Shown: positions 10,879 through 22,601, counted from the stretch's first letter. The stretch: 64,000 nt of DNA from Anaspis maculata (GCA_949128115.1 OX421963.1:54431306-54495305); one strand, 5' to 3'. The notes: generated from the letters alone by a model not told the origin. A program made the numbers and translations.

Positions 10879-11156
10879 TCAAGTATGTGATTCTTCAGCA
10901 AGTTTACTTTCAACTATATTTTTAGCTTGTCGTCTTTTGTACACTTTGTCTGAAATAGTTTCAATCAGTAAAGCGCCAGTGATTGTGAAAATGTAGAGAA
11001 CTCACAAAAATTGGTCTCTCCAACTTGCCAGTTGATCATGGAAAATTCTAGAGAAGCTCCGAGTATGAAGAACAGAGGTAAAAATCTATATATTCCGAAA
11101 GTTTGCCTGCCTGGCCACTTGTCTAGAAAATTCTTCAAGCCTTTATTTGGTTTCAT
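10879..11156 (-). CDS. UQCC5: UQCC5/SMIM4 (sloth1), complex III assembly microprotein
   Basis: Two exons, 11156-11006 and 10949-10879, are joined across a 56-bp GTGAGT...TTTCAG intron. They encode 73 residues. The segment GRQTFGIYRFLPLFFILGAS, followed by SMI, is the SMIM4 signature (basic N-terminus, FGIYRFLP, one membrane helix). After splicing, NFYKVYKRRQ aligns with the ETFYDVYRRK region of SMIM4. SMIM4/UQCC5 is a mitochondrial inner-membrane factor for cytochrome b handling in complex III assembly. Without splicing the frame would run into an unrelated tail. The stop TGA (10881-10879) is followed by one A and then the UQCC6 ATG. In Drosophila the homologous pair sloth1/sloth2 is also bicistronic. 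Confidence 0.93.
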
Positions 11157-11454
11157 AACGAATTCACATGATTTTTCCGCGAGTTTTTGGTAGAAATTCT
11201 AACCTAACCCCTTTTCTAGATTACATAACCTAGAATTTAGAGGAAAAATGGGGGAAAACTGAAAAGTTTAGTGACTTTTTTGTGGTGACATTGGCGACAT
11301 TGTTGAGTTCTGACAATCCTCTGACAGGTCTGTCACTAACTTGTCAGTCTTGATTGGCAGTTTGTCACTTTTGGCAGTTTCGTGACATGTGCTAGAAGGG
11401 GCACAAGTTTTTTTTAATTTCAAGTTACGCTACAGCACAAAAACTTGGGTTAAA
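11157..11454. promoter_or_regulatory. Divergent promoter region between UQCC5 and Utp6
   Basis: 298 bp separate the two start codons, so both 5' UTRs and promoters must fit here. 11285-11395 holds about eight TGACA/TGTCA half-sites (TCTGACAATCC, CTGACAGGTCTGTCAC, CTTGTCAG, TTTGTCAC, CGTGACATG). No TATA box is obvious. Confidence 0.6.
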
Positions 11455-14400
11455 ATGGCTGAGGTGGTGAACAGGCATTTACAGTCAATGGCTGATGAAA
11501 TCGAAGAAATGCGGAGGCTTTCTTTGTTCACGAGGGATGAATTAAGGTAACAAATACTTTTCTAACCTACAAAACTTTCTGAAGCTTGTTTATTCTAGGG
11601 TGATCCTCAAATCCCGTACGGATTTCGAATACAAGATCAATGGCGTGCATAAAAATCTGGCGGATTTCAAAGATTACATACTGTACGAGAAAGTTCTCTT
11701 GAAACAAATCCATCTTCGCAGAGACAAAAACAAAATCGCCGAGAGAAAAGGCGGGATCGAATACAAAATCATCAAAAGAATCAAAAACCTGTACGAAATT
11801 GCTATGCACAGGTTTCCTACTGAATTTTCGTTGTACGAACAGTACTTCAATTTTTGCAAGCAGTCCAATTATAACAGCGGTGCGGCTAATGTTGTTCAGA
11901 ATATGCTCAAGGTAATGAAGTATTTTGCAAAATGCTGCATTATAACGCTTGTTTCATTACAGAATTTCTCCCACTTTGAAAAAGTATGGCAAGTGGCAGC
12001 CCAGTGGCACGCTTATGACCAAAAAAATGTTCATATGGCCAAGAAAATTATCTACAAAGGATTGTCTTTACACAAAAACAGTAGGGTCCTATATAGTGAA
12101 GCATTCAAACTAGTGTTATCTGGAGCTGAAGGTGAAAATGATGCACGAAAAAATGAAGAGCTGAGTACTTATGTTGGGTTGATCATCAAGGACATGAAGG
12201 ATGCTTATTACTTGGTAGAAATTTTGGGTTTGCTGCAGAAGTATCCGTTTACTAATGAAATACAAAATAGAATCATTGAAGAGCTTCTGAAGAACTATTC
12301 AGATAAGGAGTTTGTCTGGTACACACTGGCTGAAAGGGAGCTGAATGGTAACTACTTTTGAACAAATTTAAGGGACTTATTCGCGAAAAAAAACACGAGT
12401 TCAAGAGATGTAGGTTTTTTTCAGAGAGGTCAGAGTGCTCAGACCTAATGCATATGCCAAATTTGGTCTATATTGGTTGAAAAGTTCAGGAGTAAAACAT
12501 GTGACCTAATAAAACAAACCTCACAGATCAACAGATCTCTTAATTTTAGCATGCAAGGATTAAATTTTCATTTTTTCTGGGCACTCCTATACGAAGGCGC
12601 AGAGCAGACATGGAAGATATTTATTTGTAATTGCGACTTTTTTCTGTCAATTGCCACTTTTTTCTGTCAATTGACACTTTATTCTGGTAATTAGAGATGT
12701 CAGTATTGTAACTATCCGTTACAAAGTATATGTTACTTTATCGGATCCGAAGTACCGAATACTGATTTTCAAAAATACTCGTTACTTTATACCTACTTCC
12801 TTCGTACTCCTCGAGTCATGAATTGTAAAAATGAATAAAAATAATCACGGGATGGGATATCCGCGATTCCGCGAGGAAATCCGAAGCCCGAAGGCATAAT
12901 TTAGTGTAGTCGCTCGTGAATCGTGATAATATCTAATCATAATCATACTACTCGAGTACTCGGATCCGGATCTCGGCTCTCGGGTCCCGGGGTTCCGGAT
13001 TCGGACTCGAACTCGGAGACTCGCTGTCGCTCTGAGGTGCGCATATTATTTTCAATCTTGTTTCCCTTTCCCGACCCGGACCCGGACTCGAGTTCCGTAG
13101 TAATCGTACCCGCTGCCGCATATTATTTTCAATCTTGTTCCGACCCGGACCCGGACTCCCGTCCCGTAGTAATCGTACTCGCTGTCGCATCGCATAGGTA
13201 GCGAAATTATTACATACCTGTACATTGTACTCTAAGATTGTACTGTACTGTGATTGATACTGGTAATCTCGCGGCCCGCGAGTACGGGTAATCTACTGTT
13301 CTACTCGTAGTACTCGTACTCGGTAACGGATACAAAGTAACGAGTACTCGTCATAAAAGTAACGGATACTTCGAGTACTCAAAAGTAACTGTACTTGACA
13401 TCTCTACTGGTAATTGCGACTTTTTTCTGTCAATTGACACTTTATTCTGGCAATTGCGACTTTTTAGCACATTTCGATAGAAAATGATGTTTATATGGCC
13501 GGTTTGTCCGTCTGTCTGTCCGTCCGTTATTTGTCTGTTCGTCCGTCTGTCTGTCTGTCTGTATAAAAGTTGAGAAGTTGTACTTCTTCTCGGGAAATGA
13601 AGCTAGAGCCTTAGAACTTGTTCCGATTGATAGCTTAGGCCCTCAAGGGTGGCCTATGGGCAGACTGTATTTCATGGTGGCGCTGCCATCTTGGTAGCCA
13701 TATTGAAATTTCTCATCAGTGGAACGGAACCTCGAACGGAACTTACTCTGATCTCGTATGAACATTCTTACTTTCAAGCTCAGTTTCATGATTACGCCGC
13801 CATCTTGGTAACCATATTTAAATTTCTTATTAGTGGAACGATTTTCCTGAAACTTGGAACTTACCCTTGGTTCGTATGATCACTCTTAATTTCAACCTGA
13901 GTTTCATGATCCGCTAGAGCGGATTCAGAGCGAATGAATCTGAAGCGGATTCATACGAGACAAGAGTACCTACGTTTCACGTTTCATGACAATCGTTCCA
14001 ATAATGAGAAATTTCGATGTGGCGGCCAAGATGGCGGCGTAATCATGAAACTGAGCTTGAAATTAAGAATGATCATACGAGATCAGAGTAAGATCCGTTC
14101 GAGGTTCCGTTCCACTGATGAGAAATTCCAATATCGCTACCAAGATGGCAGCGCCACCATGTAATACAGTCTGCCCATAGGCCACCCTTGAGGGCCTAAG
14201 CTATTGATCGGAAAAAGTTCTGAGGCTCTAGCTTCATTTCCCGAGAAGGAGTACAACTTCTCAACTTTTATACAGACAGACAGACGGACGAACAGACAAA
14301 TAACGGACGGACAGACAGACGGACAAACCGGCCATATAAACATCATTTTCTATCGAAATGTGCTAAAAAGTCGCAATTGACAGAAAAAAGTCGCAATTGC

Positions 14401-15684
14401 CAGAATAAAGTCGCAATTAACAGGAAAAAGTCGCAATTGCCAGAGAAAAGTGGCAATTGACAGAAAAAAGTCGCAATTGCCAGAATAAAGTGTCAATTGT
14501 AAGAAAAAAGTCGCAATTGACAGAAAAAAGTCGCAATTGCCAGAATAAAGTTGCAATGGACAGAAAAAAGTCGCAATTGCCAGATAAAAGTGGCAATTGA
14601 CAGAAAAAAGTCGCAATTACAAATAAATATCTTCTATGTCCGCTCTGCGCCTTCGTACTCCTACCATTACTTTTTTTTTTTAATTTTTTTTCAAAACAAA
14701 AGTCCTCTTTTTGTAGTAGTGTACCTAATCGAGTACTATTTTTTTCACTGATTGATCTTGATATTATTAGGATTTCACTATGGTGAGGTAACAGAAGAGG
14801 CATCCGATCCTTTGTGTGCATGTTTTGAAGTCTACCGAACAGGCTTGACCAAGCTGGAAGGCAGCGAAAAAGCAATTTTTTATGAAAAGTACTTGGACGC
14901 ATTAATCACAACCCAAAGGGAACGAAGCAATGAATCGAAGTGGAAAGACGCACTGCAAGCAGCTCTGCAACAAGCCAGCAACGAAAAGTTCTTGTCCGAA
15001 AAGAACTACATCACTTGGTTGGAGCTCGTCAGCAGCGACGACAAAGCTCAAGAAATCCTGAAGAAAGGAACCAGTGACCTGCCCCATTCGATAGACTTGT
15101 GGAAGTTGCGTCTCAGATATGCGACAATGAATGAGAAAAACTCTTACGTCAATGACGTCTTCAAGGAAGGCAGAAGCGCACTGAGAGAAAAATCTCTGCC
15201 TTTGTGGCTGATGTACATCAGGTACTACAGTTTGCTGTCCCGAGACGATAAGGTGGAGGAAATTTACAAGGAAGGCGTGGAAGAGACAGAAGAAATTTGC
15301 CAAAAGCTGAAGCCAAGGTACTTAGAATTTTTGGCCTTGCACAAGGGGATTAAAGAAACTCGTGCCGCTTACAAAGTGCTGGCCCACAAAAGGCCACACT
15401 GTAAAGAGTTGCACTCGACAATGTCAAAACTTGAATCTGCAGAGATGAAGTTTGATTTGGAAGTCTGGGCTCAGGTGCATCAGCTAGCTTGCAAGCAGTT
15501 CGGAGACGATGACGTTGATGTGTGGATCAATCACATAATGTTCTATCTGCAGTTTAATAAAAAAGCTCCCAAGTTCCAACAGATCATCCAGAGTATTTAT
15601 AGTGATGCAGAAAAAGTGTTGAATCCTTTGCTGTTGTCTGACTTTAAAGAGAAGTACATGCTGGAAAGTGCTAAGTTACAATAA
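11455..15684 (+). CDS. Utp6: UTP6, U3 snoRNP / SSU processome HAT-repeat protein
   Basis: Four exons (11455-11546, 11599-11911, 11963-12347, 14771-15684) join in frame to 567 residues and a TAA stop. Human UTP6 has 597. The N-terminus MAEVVNRHLQSMADEIEEMR, with LFTRDELR and DFEYKI after it, follows UTP6. The rest is a series of half-a-TPR (HAT) repeats with the typical W/Y-aromatic pattern: LYEQYFNFC, VWQVAAQWH, LYSEAFKLVL, FVWYTLAEREL, ITWLELVSS, LWKLRLRYA, LPLWLMYIRYY, VDVWINHIMFY. UTP6 sits in the UTP-B part of the nucleolar SSU processome and is needed for early 18S rRNA cleavages. Start choice: the first ATG with a conserved N-terminus. Introns 1 and 2 are about 50 bp; intron 3 is 2.4 kb and repeat-filled. 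Confidence 0.95.
12692..13406. mobile_element. hAT-type non-autonomous element
   Basis: The ends TAGAGATGTCA and TGACATCTCTA are inverted. The flanks carry the 8-bp duplication CTGGTAAT (12684-12691 and 13407-13414). It interrupts the 20-bp minisatellite, so the original site CTGGTAATTGCGAC can be read directly. The interior has palindromic GAGTACTCG-type and GC-rich CCCGGACCC-type words. There is no transposase. Confidence 0.85.
13466..14371. mobile_element. Inner foldback with (GACA/GGAC) microsatellites
   Basis: Two ~400-bp arms are near-identical inverted copies, from TTTTTAGCACATTTCGATAG inward through a GTCCGTCTGTCTG run to GCCATCTTGGTAGCCATATT. The centre is near 13920. It belongs to the TAGCGCA-ended / AAGATGGCGGC family seen at 18.6, 30 and 60.4 kb. 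Confidence 0.8.
14360..14622. repeat. 20-bp minisatellite (about 13 units)
   Basis: The unit is roughly CAATTGACAGAAAAAAGTCG, alternating with CAATTGCCAGAATAAAGTCG. Shorter inverse arrays lie at 12616-12691 and 13407-13470, on the other arm of the same inverted repeat. Confidence 0.9.
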
Positions 15685-15947
15685 TGATAATTTTTAGGTA
15701 CAAAGAGTCATGTGTAAAATTATTTCGTTTCGAGTTAAATGTTGAGCTGTGGGTTTTTGTGAAGTAAGCCATCCTACATTTTGTATTTGTTTTACAAAAA
15801 GATTGTACATTCATTGTACAAGAATTAAATTAGATTATGAAATATTCTTGCATTTTTCATGTATAGTACCAAACCAAAACAAGAATAGCGCCACTGATTT
15901 TTTGGTGAAAAAAGTCATCCATCTCCTAAGGAACTAATCTAATGGAA

Positions 15948-15953
15948 AATAAA
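15948..15953 (+). promoter_or_regulatory. Candidate Utp6 poly(A) signal
   Basis: This is the first AATAAA I found downstream of the Utp6 stop, 264 nt away. It lies right at the edge of a transposon-derived palindrome. Confidence 0.4.
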
Positions 15954-15957
15954 AATT

Positions 15958-16319
15958 TTAGATTTTGGGAATGCCAGTGGGCTCAAACCAGAGTATATGC
16001 CGTTCACGTTTTAAATTCAGTAGAATGACTTTTTGGAGCAAAAAGAAAGTGACACGCTGGGGGGCTACGGCTAGGGCTGATGGCACCTGCAAAGTTTTGG
16101 TGTGAAACTATCAGCGGCCATCAGCCGTATCCTCCTAGCGTTCCAGCTTGTCACTTTAATTTTGCTTCAAAAAGTCATTCTACTGAAAGTAAAAAGTGTA
16201 CAGGATATAAATCCTTGTAGCTTTCGAAAGAGACCTAAATGGTGACATTCTGTCAAGGAATAAACCTACAGCGATTGATTTTGCAACGTTTTTTTTTTAC
16301 CAATCAAACTCCGTCCTTG
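15958..16319. mobile_element. 334-bp palindrome family, copy 2, split by a foldback
   Basis: The outer parts match 7029-7362 (GGGAATGCCAGTGGGCTCAAA on the left; TCCTTGTAGCTTTCGAAAGA and ACTCCGTCCTTGA on the right). 16005-16205 is another foldback (AGTAGAATGACTTTTTGGAG arms) also present at 37493-37675. Confidence 0.7.
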
Positions 16320-17264
16320 AACAGCGCAGTTTCAATGTTCAAACTGTGATCAGCTTGAAGCGCTCCACACGCATTGAAATTTTAATTTTCACAAAACATT
16401 ATACCGGGTGATCATTTGAAAACTATCCTCTCTTAATAACTCCCGATTCCTAGCGAATATTTCTTTGAGATGAAACCTTGGCTTTCTCGCCCGACGAGGG
16501 AGGCTGCATTTAACACATCAAAAGTGACCAAAATGAGTTAAATGTTCAGAGATTCAAACGAAAGCTGTTTTTAGGTCAAGTAGGGACACTCTTAACATTT
16601 TTTGCTCAATTCTTTATCATATCAAAATTCACAATCTCAGGATCTCGTCCTGTGTCCTGGGGATAGCGATGGTTAGCGGAACTAGCGACCTCTGCCTCTG
16701 GCTAACATTAGCGCGCAGGTATTTTTACTGGCCTATTCTCTAATAATAATAATAATAATATTTTTACTCCTTATCGACTTACTTTTCGTCATTAGTTGCA
16801 GCGGTACGCTAGCGAAATGACCCTGATTCTGCATTTTGTGATACTGCAATTAAATTTAGCATATGCAAACTACGTAGAATTTCAAGCGATTTGACCTGAA
16901 GCACTCAAAAATTTTTCCATTGGGGGGCGACGGGGGGCCCCTCAAAATCTCAAGATGTCAGAACTTTCACCATGCCCCATTCAGTACCACCCTATCTACC
17001 GTACAGTACCTGAACAACTTTGTTCTTGACCATCATAACATTTTTCGTCATGTCAATTCCATTCTTCTTATAGAAAAAGAACATTTCTTTGTCTGGTCAA
17101 CAAATCGAAATATTTTTTTTCCACAAATAGATTGTTGAGTGGATTGTTGAGCTTTATTGGATCAAAAGATATGATGATGTATACGTTGGTATCTATGCGT
17201 TTTATTCTATTTTAGATGAGTGCCGCGACTTGTGCATGCTCTATTGTTGTTAAAGATTGTTTAT
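16320..17264. other. Intergenic, no gene seen
   Basis: AT-rich sequence with a short (AAT)n run at 16741-16760. Open frames are short and unrecognised. Confidence 0.6.
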
Positions 17265-17265
17265 A

Positions 17266-17715
17266 CAGGGTGATTCACCACCAAATGGACATAGCCTGAG
17301 GGTGGGTCCAGTTTTCCCAGGCAATCCAAGATCTGGCTTTGAACATTTTCTAACGCTGTTCGTTTTGAAGTTACAGGGTGATTCGATCATGTATTTTCTC
17401 GATTTTTTAAATAAGTCATATCTTTAGAACGATCCAATGGATTCGATTGGAATTTTGTGAGTCAATTCTACTATTGATAATTGACGCATCACCTAATCAA
17501 GCAGTTCAAAATTTCCAGGGCCGGCCAGCCTTGATAAAAAAACTTCGATTTTTTGTGAATTGATAATTTGAAATATTTGCAGATGATCCATCATGGCCTT
17601 AAATTTCAGCCGTTTCGTCAAAAAAATGGAAAAATTTCTTAACGTTTTCCACTAACTAACTAGAAGCAACAAAAAATTCCATCAAAATTTTCGAAAAAGG
17701 ACCCCGCACATTTTA
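17266..17715. mobile_element. Half of a CAGGGTGATTCACC foldback
   Basis: It starts TA-CAGGGTGATTCACCACC and matches the left arm of the complete element at 26094-27329 (CCAAATGGACATAGC, GCCGGCC block, TTTCAGCCGTTTCGTC). No right arm is present. Confidence 0.6.
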
Positions 17716-19295
17716 TGGGTAAAATGGCTCATGACCTTGTATCCCGAACCAAGAAAAATCTCGACGAAATAATAATAAACAATGACAATAATAACAATTT
17801 AGTGTGACGCGGCATCGCCGTTGAATGCTGCATTTCAGAAGCCGGCCTGATCTCGAAAGTTATCACATGCGAGGAAGTACCCGATCTTATCATTTTACCA
17901 TAATACATATGCGGAGTTATATTTAGAGGATGATTTGAACTTTATTTTAATGAAAATTTCACATCGGTGCGAGGTGCCGATTAGTAGTTATTAATTTTTG
18001 AAAATGACTCCGAAACTACGGCTCGGCCGCAAATGATTTATTCGTTGCTTGCTGGTGCTTGATATCCTTTCCTCCGAACAAAACGAAATTCAATACAGAA
18101 AATATTTCAACTCGAATGGGTAGCTCATGGCCTTGGTACGCGAATCAAGAAAAATTTGGCCGAAATAATCATGAACAATTACAAAAATAACATTTTGGTG
18201 TAAGGCGGCTTCGCCGATCAAGTGCTGGCATTCGCGGTAAGATGTAGAAAGTTGCGATATGCAGGCAACTACAATTTCTTAATGAATTACATCACTGCAT
18301 TTACGGCATTATATTTAGAGAACAATTTGAACCTTCTTTTGACAAAAACCCCACTTCGATCCGACCGTCGGGTCAATTGTTATCAATTTTTGAAAACGAC
18401 CGCAAAGCCACGGCTCGGCGCATACACGACCCTACAACTTTAAAATCAGACGTGCCGAAATAGTAATTGACCATTTTGAAATAGCCAATACTAGGTACCT
18501 GAAGGATAATGGCACTCAAATTACGAAACATGTTCGCTCAATAACAAAAAAAAAGTAGGTAGGTATCACTAAAAATCATGTAGCAGGCTACCATTTTTTC
18601 GGTTTTTCGATAAAAAAGAAATGTTCCAATTCAAAAGTGAACCCGATATTCGTGTTCAGGAGGTCTAAATCAGTTGAAGAACATTTTTTTATATAAGTAA
18701 CAGAATGACGCTTATGTGGCCGGTTTGTCTGTCTGTCTGTCTGTCTGTCCGAGTCCGTGCAGAAATTAAGACGCTGTACTCCTTCTCGAGAATTGAAACA
18801 AGAGTCTTGGAACTTTTTTCCGATTAATAGCTGATGTCCCCAAGGGTGGCCAATGGGCACTATTTTTGTTATCCATACATCGTTATCATTATTCTCAAAA
18901 AACAGAGATCTCCTGTGCACTTCGATGAAGTTGAACTTCTTCTCGGGAACTAAAGCTACAGCCCTTGAAGTTTGAACTTTATCCGGTGGATAGCTTAGGT
19001 TCTCAAGGACCAAATAGGCAGAATGGCTTCCATAATTCGGCCGCCATCTTGGCTGCCATATTGAAATTTCTTATTAGTGGAACATATGGTGGAACGATTG
19101 TCATGAAACTTGAAACTTACCCTTGTCTAGTACGATCATTCTTATTTTCAAGCCAAATTTCATGATTGCCCCACCATCTTGGCCGCCATATTGAAATCTC
19201 TTATAAGTGGGAGGATTTTCATGAAACTTGAGAGTTACGCTTGTCTCGTACGATCATTCCTATTTTCAAGCTGAGTTTCATGCCATATCCAGCTA
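17716..19295. repeat. Left arm of a ~16-kb-scale inverted duplication
   Basis: This arm reads back inverted at 29985-31097 and 33279-33735. Shared landmarks are GGCTCATGACCTTGTATCCC, GGCGGCTTCGCCGATCAAG, the GTCTGTCTG microsatellite and the GCCGCCATCTTGG units. The right-hand copy is interrupted by a 2.2-kb insertion. Confidence 0.75.
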
Positions 19296-20085
19296 CACTG
19301 GAATTTATCACCAAATTCAGCGTGTTACTGCGAATAATGGACAAATCGGAGGATATTATACCTGAGAATGGACAAGACCCGCGTAGGTTATACCGAGCGT
19401 TCATAAATTAAATGGGTCAAGGGTGCCTGTGACTTTGAAAACATCTGTCGGAACTAGCATCGTTCATTTGATGTCTGAAATTTTTTGGTTATCGTAATTT
19501 GTCAACCCAGTCGCAGTTTTCGTTTTCGGAACATTTTCAATGTGGTGTCCACGGCAGGGCACAAAACCTACATGATCGAAGGGTATTTTCGAACTTGAAG
19601 TATTCTCGTGCATTTATGGCAGATCAGAAATCGATAATATGGGACGTAACTTGTCAAAGTTTGACAAATTTATTACAAAAGGATTACGCTAGTTTCGACA
19701 GACGTTTCTGAATTCACAGGCACCCTTGACCCATTTAATTTATGAACTCTCGGTACAAAGTTGAGCTATGATTCTACTGAAATACTTAAAGGATTTTCTT
19801 TTAGCACGACTATCCTTCGACTGATCTTGGAAAGTGCAGGAGCTTTCAGAAATTCTCTAAATGAACCAATGGAGATGGAACGTTTTGATCGATTGACACG
19901 TTGTAGACATACAATTTTTCTTAATACAAATTATTTGTAAAAGGCAATTGAGTAAAATGCGTTATATTTTATGTACTGAATTTGTTTTAATAATTTAATG
20001 ATACAATACGGGAGTAAGACGAAGTTTAGAGTCGAAGAACATACTCAAAAAACATGATTATTGCTTGAACGGTAAGTAGTAGTAC
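19280..20085. repeat. Left arm of an inner inverted repeat
   Basis: Pairs with 23523-23743 plus 25020-25245 in inverse orientation (ATCCAGCTACACTGGAATTT; CTTGGAAAGTGCAGGAGCTT; GGAGATGGAACGTTTTGATCG). This copy lacks the Harbinger-type insertion and so gives its empty site at 19858-19860. Confidence 0.75.
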
Positions 20086-20094
20086 AGGAAAAAT

Positions 20095-21725
20095 AGTGAA
20101 AAAATCTGCAAAACCTCGGAAAAAATATGGACGTCCTGAAAATTTGATATTCTGTTCAGAATTGAGTGCTCTACAACATATCCAAAATCGCCAAAAATCG
20201 CACCCGGAAGTTTTGAGTTATTAGAGGGGGGGTGGAAAATTGCAACTTAAAATGGAGGGGATAAAACTCGTCAATCCATTGGAAGCAAATACGTTATGAT
20301 TCGACGCATCATATCCCGTTGATATCATTTTGACACAAAAAGTGTCAATTACTGTTGACGGGGGGTCGTGGGGGGGCGAAGCTCTGCTAGGTGGTCCATT
20401 TTGTTTTTCTGCCCATGTAGAACCGATCACAACAAGTTTGGTATCTTTTCCGACTAAATTCAATCTCCTGAACTCGAATCCGATCTGTAAATTTGGATGA
20501 AAACAACTTTGAACAAGTTAACTTGAAAAAACTTGTTTTTTCTTTGACAATTTTGACGAATCTCTTTTGTACTGTTAGAGGTGTTCATCTTTGAAAAATT
20601 TTCAGGGGTCATCAGATTGAAGTGTATTCTTCACGAAAATCATCCACTCAATGTATAATTTTGTTTCTCGAGTTCAAAAAAACGATTTAAACCTGAGCCG
20701 GCTCGGCGCGTTGTCTACTACTGACCAGAACACTACAGCATGCACCTTGAAATAAAAATAGCTCAAACTTTCGAAGAGATAACAACACATCTTTGAAAAT
20801 TTTATTATCTGTGCAGAATTGAATTCCCTATAACATAAACAAAACCGTTATAAATCGCACTGCAGGGTTTTGAGTTATTTGAGGGGAAAGGGAACAGTTC
20901 ATAGAGCACGAATCTTGAGAAAATGTTATCTTTCTCCTCGAATAACTCAAAATCCTGCAGTGCTATTCATGGCAATTTTGTTTATGTTATAGAGAATTCA
21001 ATTCTGCACATATAATCAAATTTTCAAAGATGAGTTGTTATCTCTTCGAAAGTTTGAGCTATTTTCATTGAAAGGAGCATGCGCTCTAGTGTTCTGGTCA
21101 GTAGTAGACGACACCCCGAGCCGGCTCAGGTTCAAATCGATTTTTTGAACTCGAGAATCAAAATTATACATCAAGTGGATGATTTTCGTGAAGAATACAC
21201 CTCAATCCAATGACCCCTAAAAATTTTTGGAAGATGAATACCTCTAACAGTGAAAAAAAAATTCTTCAAAATTGTCAAAGAAAAAACAAGTTTTTTCAAG
21301 TTAACTTGTTCAAACTTGTTTTCATCCAAATTTACACATCGGATTCGAGTTCAGGAGATTGAATTTAGTCGGAAAAGATACCAAACTTGTCGTGATCGGT
21401 TCTACATGGCCAGAAAAACAGAATGGACCACCTAGCAGAGCTTCGCCCCCCCACGACCCCCCTTCAACAGTAATCGACACTTTTTGTGCCAAAATGGTAT
21501 CAACGGAATATGATACGTCGAATCATAACGTATTTGCTTCCAATTGATTGACGGGCTTCATCCCCTCCATTTCAAGTTGCAATTTTTTACCCCCTTCCAA
21601 TAACTCAAAACCCCCGGGTGCGATTTTTGGCGATTTTAGATATGTTGTAGAGCACTCAATTCTGAACAGAATATCAAATTTTCACGACGTCCATATTTAT
21701 TCCGAGGTTGAAATCTATCTTTCTT
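20095..21725. mobile_element. 1.6-kb foldback element
   Basis: Arms of about 800 bp are inverted around 20910. Landmarks are GTTCAGAATTGAGTGCTCTA, GGGTGCGATTTTTGGCGATTT and ACTTGTTTTCATCCAAATTTA. A diverged relative lies at 58965-59745. Short open frames inside occur in matching pairs on both arms and are not genes. Confidence 0.8.
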
Positions 21726-21728
21726 GTA

Positions 21729-21859
21729 CCGGGTGTTTATAAACGTCTGTGATCGCATCGCCTTTGGAATCCGCTCTCGATCACTACAATTGCGCCTCTT
21801 ACTACGTTTTTCGGCCTGACCCAAGCCTGCCGCGATCACAGTATTTTATAAACACCCCG
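21729..21859. mobile_element. 131-bp TA-flanked MITE, copy 1
   Basis: TIR CCGGGTGTTTATAAA (left) and TTTATAAACACCCCG (right), flanked by TA on both sides. A copy of exactly the same length lies at 60111-60241. Confidence 0.85.
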
Positions 21860-22484
21860 TACTATAGGTATTGACACGAAGTTGAGATTCAAGACACATA
21901 CTTTAGTAAAGCATGCATGGACAGATTATTAAAAAAACTATTGCCTACACTTTATGTCATCACAATTCACTCAAATATTGTAACAGGCTGGGGAGAGTCT
22001 TCACATGCAAAGTTGTATCTTGATTCAATGTTTTTAATGAAACCGAAGGACATTTTTCTTTAATGTAGCAGAAGCGTCTGTTTGTGAATTTGAAAGCCGC
22101 TGTCTTTGTGGGGTGTAAAGCCATTTTTGGTGAAGTCCGTGAGTAGATAAAATTGAGATTCCTCTTGGTAAATTAAACAGCCTGTGTTCTGTTTCCAGTT
22201 CAACAAAACTTGGGCTTCTTTTTTTCTTCTATAAATCAAAAAGCACAAAATTTAACAACTAACAGTGTGGAATGAAAATTTACTAGGAAAGTGGGAATAC
22301 TTATACCTTTAAATGGTAGAAAATGCTCTATATGGAAAACGTTCTTGCAATGTTCAGTTTCATATATTTTGATTGTGACAACCAGTGACAACTGACAGCA
22401 CTGACATTGCGTAAATGCGCTCTGAATGACAGCCACTGCCCTGGTCTGGGAGAGGGGGAAGGACCACGGTACCGGTACCACAGC

Positions 22485-22601
22485 GACTATATAATACATT
22501 GAACAAGAACCAATCAAAACTCTTGAAATGCGCATAGGCAGCCAATCAGCACGTCTCTACGCTTACCACCCCGGCAATACAGGCGTCCTCCTTGACGTAA
22601 A
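22485..22601. repeat. 117-bp segment with exact inverse copy at 25823-25939
   Basis: The two segments are identical over 117 bp when one is reversed (from GACTATATAATACATTGAAC to CTCCTTGACGTAAA). They lie 3.3 kb apart. Confidence 0.85.

Larger units (their letters stand above)
12581..14664. mobile_element. Large inverted-repeat element in Utp6 intron 3
   Basis: The outer ends are inverted copies: TACGAAGGCGCAGAGC with ATATTTATTTGTAATTGCGAC on the left, and the reverse of both at 14600-14664. Each arm continues as a 20-bp minisatellite and then as an inner foldback. Confidence 0.75.
12348..14770 (+). other. Utp6 intron 3, repeat-filled
   Basis: Donor GTAACT follows ERELNG and acceptor TATTATTAG precedes FHYGEVTEE. 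Nearly the whole intron is an inverted repeat (12581-14664) that itself contains 20-bp minisatellites, an hAT element and an inner foldback. Confidence 0.85.

Noticed and set aside
12923..13201. GC-rich frames with Asp/Pro/Ser repeats
   Set aside because: They sit inside the hAT element and follow its short palindromic repeats; mirrored frames exist on the other strand.
14100..14130. CTGATGA considered as another hammerhead core (also at 60698)
   Set aside because: No GAAA or stem II partner follows within a plausible distance; it is part of the 118-bp repeat.
14350..14902. Minus-strand frames of 88 and 161 residues in the Utp6 intron and exon 4
   Set aside because: They are low-complexity readings of the 20-bp minisatellite, partly running antisense to Utp6 exon 4.
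20221..21742. Paired short frames giving similar peptides on both strands
   Set aside because: They arise from the mirror-image arms of one foldback, not from two genes.
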